A model generated the notes under the pieces. It was given only the letters and a program-made list of their open reading frames with translations. It ran no database searches and was not told the DNA's origin. Source: a virus. From it: a stretch of DNA of 46,204 nucleotides. This document shows positions 44,370-46,204 of the stretch, piece by piece. The DNA is taken from positions 1 through 46,204 of the IMG/VR virus record IMGVR_UViG_3300045282_000046. One strand, given 5' to 3'. Positions within the stretch are counted from its first letter, which is position 1. Every line of letters starts with the position of its first letter. A program made the translations under genes and the position numbers.

Positions 44370-44384
44370 TGTGTGACTCACACA
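44370..44384. repeat. Palindrome copy 36
   Basis: Exact copy, centre C at 44377, 10 nt before the portal ATG and next to its GGGGA site. Confidence 0.95.
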
Positions 44385-44394
44385 GGGGATTTTT

Positions 44395-46204
44395 ATGACC
44401 TTTGTTGAAAATAACATCGAGGAAGCTGACGACGCACAGCCTTCTACCAAGGCCGAACCGCCGCCGATTTATCGTATCTACGAAGGTAGTAAAATCCCTG
44501 TCAGTTCATCTGTTGGTAAGGTGTTCAAACGTAAATACGACGCTGCGAAAAAGGCGTATGAGCATATCTATTTACTATGGGAAGAGGCATTCAAATATTA
44601 CAACAACGATCAGTCACGAATGATTACAACGACTCGTGGCATCTTCAAGCGTGGTGATGGAACTGAAAACGTTATCCTGTCGAACCTTAACGTAATGCTT
44701 CCTGCTATCTACAGTAAAAACCCTGACATTTCGTGCTCGACTGTTGATCCAGATGATCAAGTTTTATGTGATACACTCCAAAAATTATTAAACGTTCTAT
44801 TTCAACGCAAAGACGGATTGAACGCAAAACCAAAGATTAAGAAGGCTGCTGGCATGGGCCTTCTAACTAATTTTGGAGTGTTCAAACTTGTATTTACGCA
44901 GAAGGGTGACTCTCGTGAACATGCCATTCGTTCGATGCAAGACATTGGAAATAAATTAGCTGCTGCAAAGACACAGGAGGCTGTTGATGCTCTATACGGC
45001 GAACTTGAAGCCTTGGAACAATCAATCGAAGTACACGAACCATCAGGCTTCAAACTCAAGAACTTACTGCCTCACAATCTTACAATTGATCCGTATGCAG
45101 AAGAGCCAGACGGTCTCGATGCGACGTGGATGGCAGAAGATACATTTCTTGCTACGAATTTCCTGACTGCCAAATACACCAAACCCGAGGATGTAGGTGA
45201 AGATGCCGAGGAAGATACGAAAAATCGAGTATTGGTATACAAACCTTCACATAAGGCACGTTTCGCTTCTGGTGGTGATCGTGACGATGGTATTGGTATT
45301 ATTATGGATGCTGTCAACGGTGGGAATAGCGTTCCTACTAGCTTTGCAGAAGACGAGCGTGCTGCCTATGTAAATATGTACTTTACTGAGTGTGTGTACT
45401 GGTGGGATCGACCAACACGACGATTGTTTCTATTCGAGAAGGGCGACTGGTCATGGCCAATTTGGGTGTGGGATGACCCATTGAACATTACACGATTTTT
45501 TCCATACTTTATCATTTCGTTTATCATGAGCACTGGTGGGACTGTTAGTGCTGGTGAAGTTGCATATATCTTAGATCAGCAAGACGAAATCAACGACATT
45601 AATCGTCAACGATCTAAGATACGCCGTTCGGTGTTTGACTTCTTCTTCTATAACAGTGATGCAGTCGATCCTGGTGAAGCTGAAAAATTCGTTGCTGTTC
45701 TACGCGGCGAAACACCTAACGGCAAACATATGCTTGGGGTTAAGGCTGGAGAACGTAAAATATCTGAAATTCTCGAAGCAGTTGCACCACCGTCTATTAA
45801 ATATGAGGAGCTATTTAATAAACAACCAGTGCTTGATACTGTGAATCGGATACAGAATGTTAGTGATGCATTACGAGGTGTACAGTTTAAGACAAACACA
45901 AATGTTCCTGCTGTTAATGCGTATCAAGACTCTTTGAAACTCAGTGTCGGAACAAAAATCGATGTGATTGAAGATACAATGGCCGATCTAGCACAATCAG
46001 TTGCTGAGATTGCCGTTCAGCAGTTTGACGAACAAATGGTTTCTGATCTGATTGGTACTTCTAACGCTGCCAATTGGGAACAGATGGACCTACCGACATT
46101 TAGGGCACAGTACACAGTCAATATCGTTGCTGGCTCAACAGAGAAACCTACTAGTGCATTCAAAAAACAAGAGGCGACGCAAATTATGCAGGCTGTCGGT
46201 CAGT
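44395..46204 (+). CDS. Portal protein, N-terminal part (continues at base 1)
   Basis: Large podophage-type portal, 722 aa when joined to 1-484. The N-terminus is acidic. The core has the SRMITTTRGIFKRGDGTENV and LPAIYSKNPDISCST segments, typical of portals of this class, then a helical wing and the YILDQQDEINDINRQRSKIR stem-region helix. It forms the DNA entry ring. ATG 44395 is preceded by GGGGATTTTT and palindrome copy 36. The frame is open to the window end only because the circle was cut here. Confidence 0.85.
   Translation, partial: MTFVENNIEEADDAQPSTKAEPPPIYRIYEGSKIPVSSSVGKVFKRKYDAAKKAYEHIYLLWEEAFKYYNNDQSRMITTTRGIFKRGDGTENVILSNLNVMLPAIYSKNPDISCSTVDPDDQVLCDTLQKLLNVLFQRKDGLNAKPKIKKAAGMGLLTNFGVFKLVFTQKGDSREHAIRSMQDIGNKLAAAKTQEAVDALYGELEALEQSIEVHEPSGFKLKNLLPHNLTIDPYAEEPDGLDATWMAEDTFLATNFLTAKYTKPEDVGEDAEEDTKNRVLVYKPSHKARFASGGDRDDGIGIIMDAVNGGNSVPTSFAEDERAAYVNMYFTECVYWWDRPTRRLFLFEKGDWSWPIWVWDDPLNITRFFPYFIISFIMSTGGTVSAGEVAYILDQQDEINDINRQRSKIRRSVFDFFFYNSDAVDPGEAEKFVAVLRGETPNGKHMLGVKAGERKISEILEAVAPPSIKYEELFNKQPVLDTVNRIQNVSDALRGVQFKTNTNVPAVNAYQDSLKLSVGTKIDVIEDTMADLAQSVAEIAVQQFDEQMVSDLIGTSNAANWEQMDLPTFRAQYTVNIVAGSTEKPTSAFKKQEATQIMQAVGQ
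46080..46204. repeat. 125-bp terminal redundancy of the assembly
   Basis: Identical to bases 1-125. It lies within the portal coding sequence, so it marks closure of a circular map and not a biological terminal repeat. Unit length 46,079 bp. Confidence 0.95.

Noticed and set aside
724-44384. The palindrome core TGASTCA equals the AP-1/Gcn4 site of eukaryotes
   Set aside because: Virion, spanin and ribosome-binding features are bacteriophage-like; basic-zipper proteins are not expected, so the match is taken as coincidence of a short dyad.
724-44384. CRP/FNR-type operators (TGTGA...TCACA)
   Set aside because: The half-sites match CRP, but the spacer is 1 bp instead of 6, so a CRP dimer could not bind in the usual way.
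724-44384. CRISPR array or tandem repeat locus
   Set aside because: The repeats are dispersed singly between genes over the whole genome with no regular spacers or cas genes.
724-44384. Promoters for an N4-like virion RNA polymerase (6-bp stem, 3-base loop hairpins)
   Set aside because: The shape is similar, but no RNA polymerase motif is visible in the 1323-aa protein or elsewhere, and many sites lie within operons.
1-46204. Integrase, classical repressor, tRNA, restriction or anti-CRISPR genes
   Set aside because: Looked for on both strands; none recognised. A temperate lifestyle is therefore not supported from this sequence.
46080-46204. Physical terminal repeat of the virion DNA
   Set aside because: It lies inside the portal coding sequence and has an assembly-overlap length, so circular closure is the simpler reading.

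Overview
This window is almost certainly one complete tailed-phage genome, linearised inside its portal gene. The last 125 bases (46080-46204) are identical to bases 1-125 and the portal reading frame runs across the join without a break, so the map is a circle of 46,079 bp. The gene set indicates a short-tailed (podovirus-like) virion: large portal, scaffold, HK97-type capsid protein, a head-tail adaptor, a P22 gp10-like nozzle, fibres, a tailspike and large internal proteins, with no tape-measure or sheath genes. I see no integrase, RNA polymerase, tRNA or CRISPR. The host is not determinable. A small exported protein resembling ones common in Alphaproteobacteria, and the GANTC core of the genome's repeats (the target of the alphaproteobacterial CcrM methylase), weakly suggest an alphaproteobacterial host.

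Layout. The rightward (+) late arm runs from about 34,650 to the end and on from base 1 to 15,899. In order: small head gene and small terminase; virion proteins with a low-GC receptor-binding cassette (37.3-39.9 kb); large terminase; lysis genes (lysozyme-like endolysin, holin-like protein, overlapping spanin pair); membrane proteins; portal, scaffold, capsid, adaptor, nozzle, fibre; internal/ejection proteins ending in a 1323-aa protein. The leftward (-) early arm runs from 34,103 down to 15,900: many small unknown genes, a PD-(D/E)XK nuclease with a predicted Fe-S cluster, a Sak4-like ATPase, a probable ssDNA-binding protein, a ribbon-helix-helix protein, a RecD-like helicase, a PadR-like regulator, a family A DNA polymerase with an N-terminal uracil-DNA-glycosylase-like domain, and a MazG-like hydrolase. 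The two arms diverge from a 0.55-kb control region (34,104-34,649) with a strong leftward promoter. They converge at 15,899/15,900 with no gap. An 850-bp non-coding block (32,586-33,440) carries two hairpins with nearly the same loop sequence plus 11-bp tandem repeats, and is the best origin candidate.

The standout feature is a dispersed palindrome, TGTGTGA-S-TCACACA (S = G or C). I count 30 exact copies and 6 near copies on a 46-kb circle. Nineteen lie within 30 nt upstream of a start codon, just before the ribosome-binding site of the first gene of a translationally coupled block. Eight genes take their stop codon from it (GTG TGA). Six copies are read through as protein. In several copies the flanking bases extend the dyad with different sequences that still pair, up to 16-bp arms, and one copy forms a textbook terminator. 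The layout recalls the stoperators of mycobacteriophage L5, but this motif is symmetric, also lies within genes, and no repressor-integrase module accompanies it. The PadR-like and ribbon-helix-helix proteins, each preceded by a copy, are candidate binders. A second dyad family (CTATCA/TGATAG, like a tet operator) occurs at leftward promoters.
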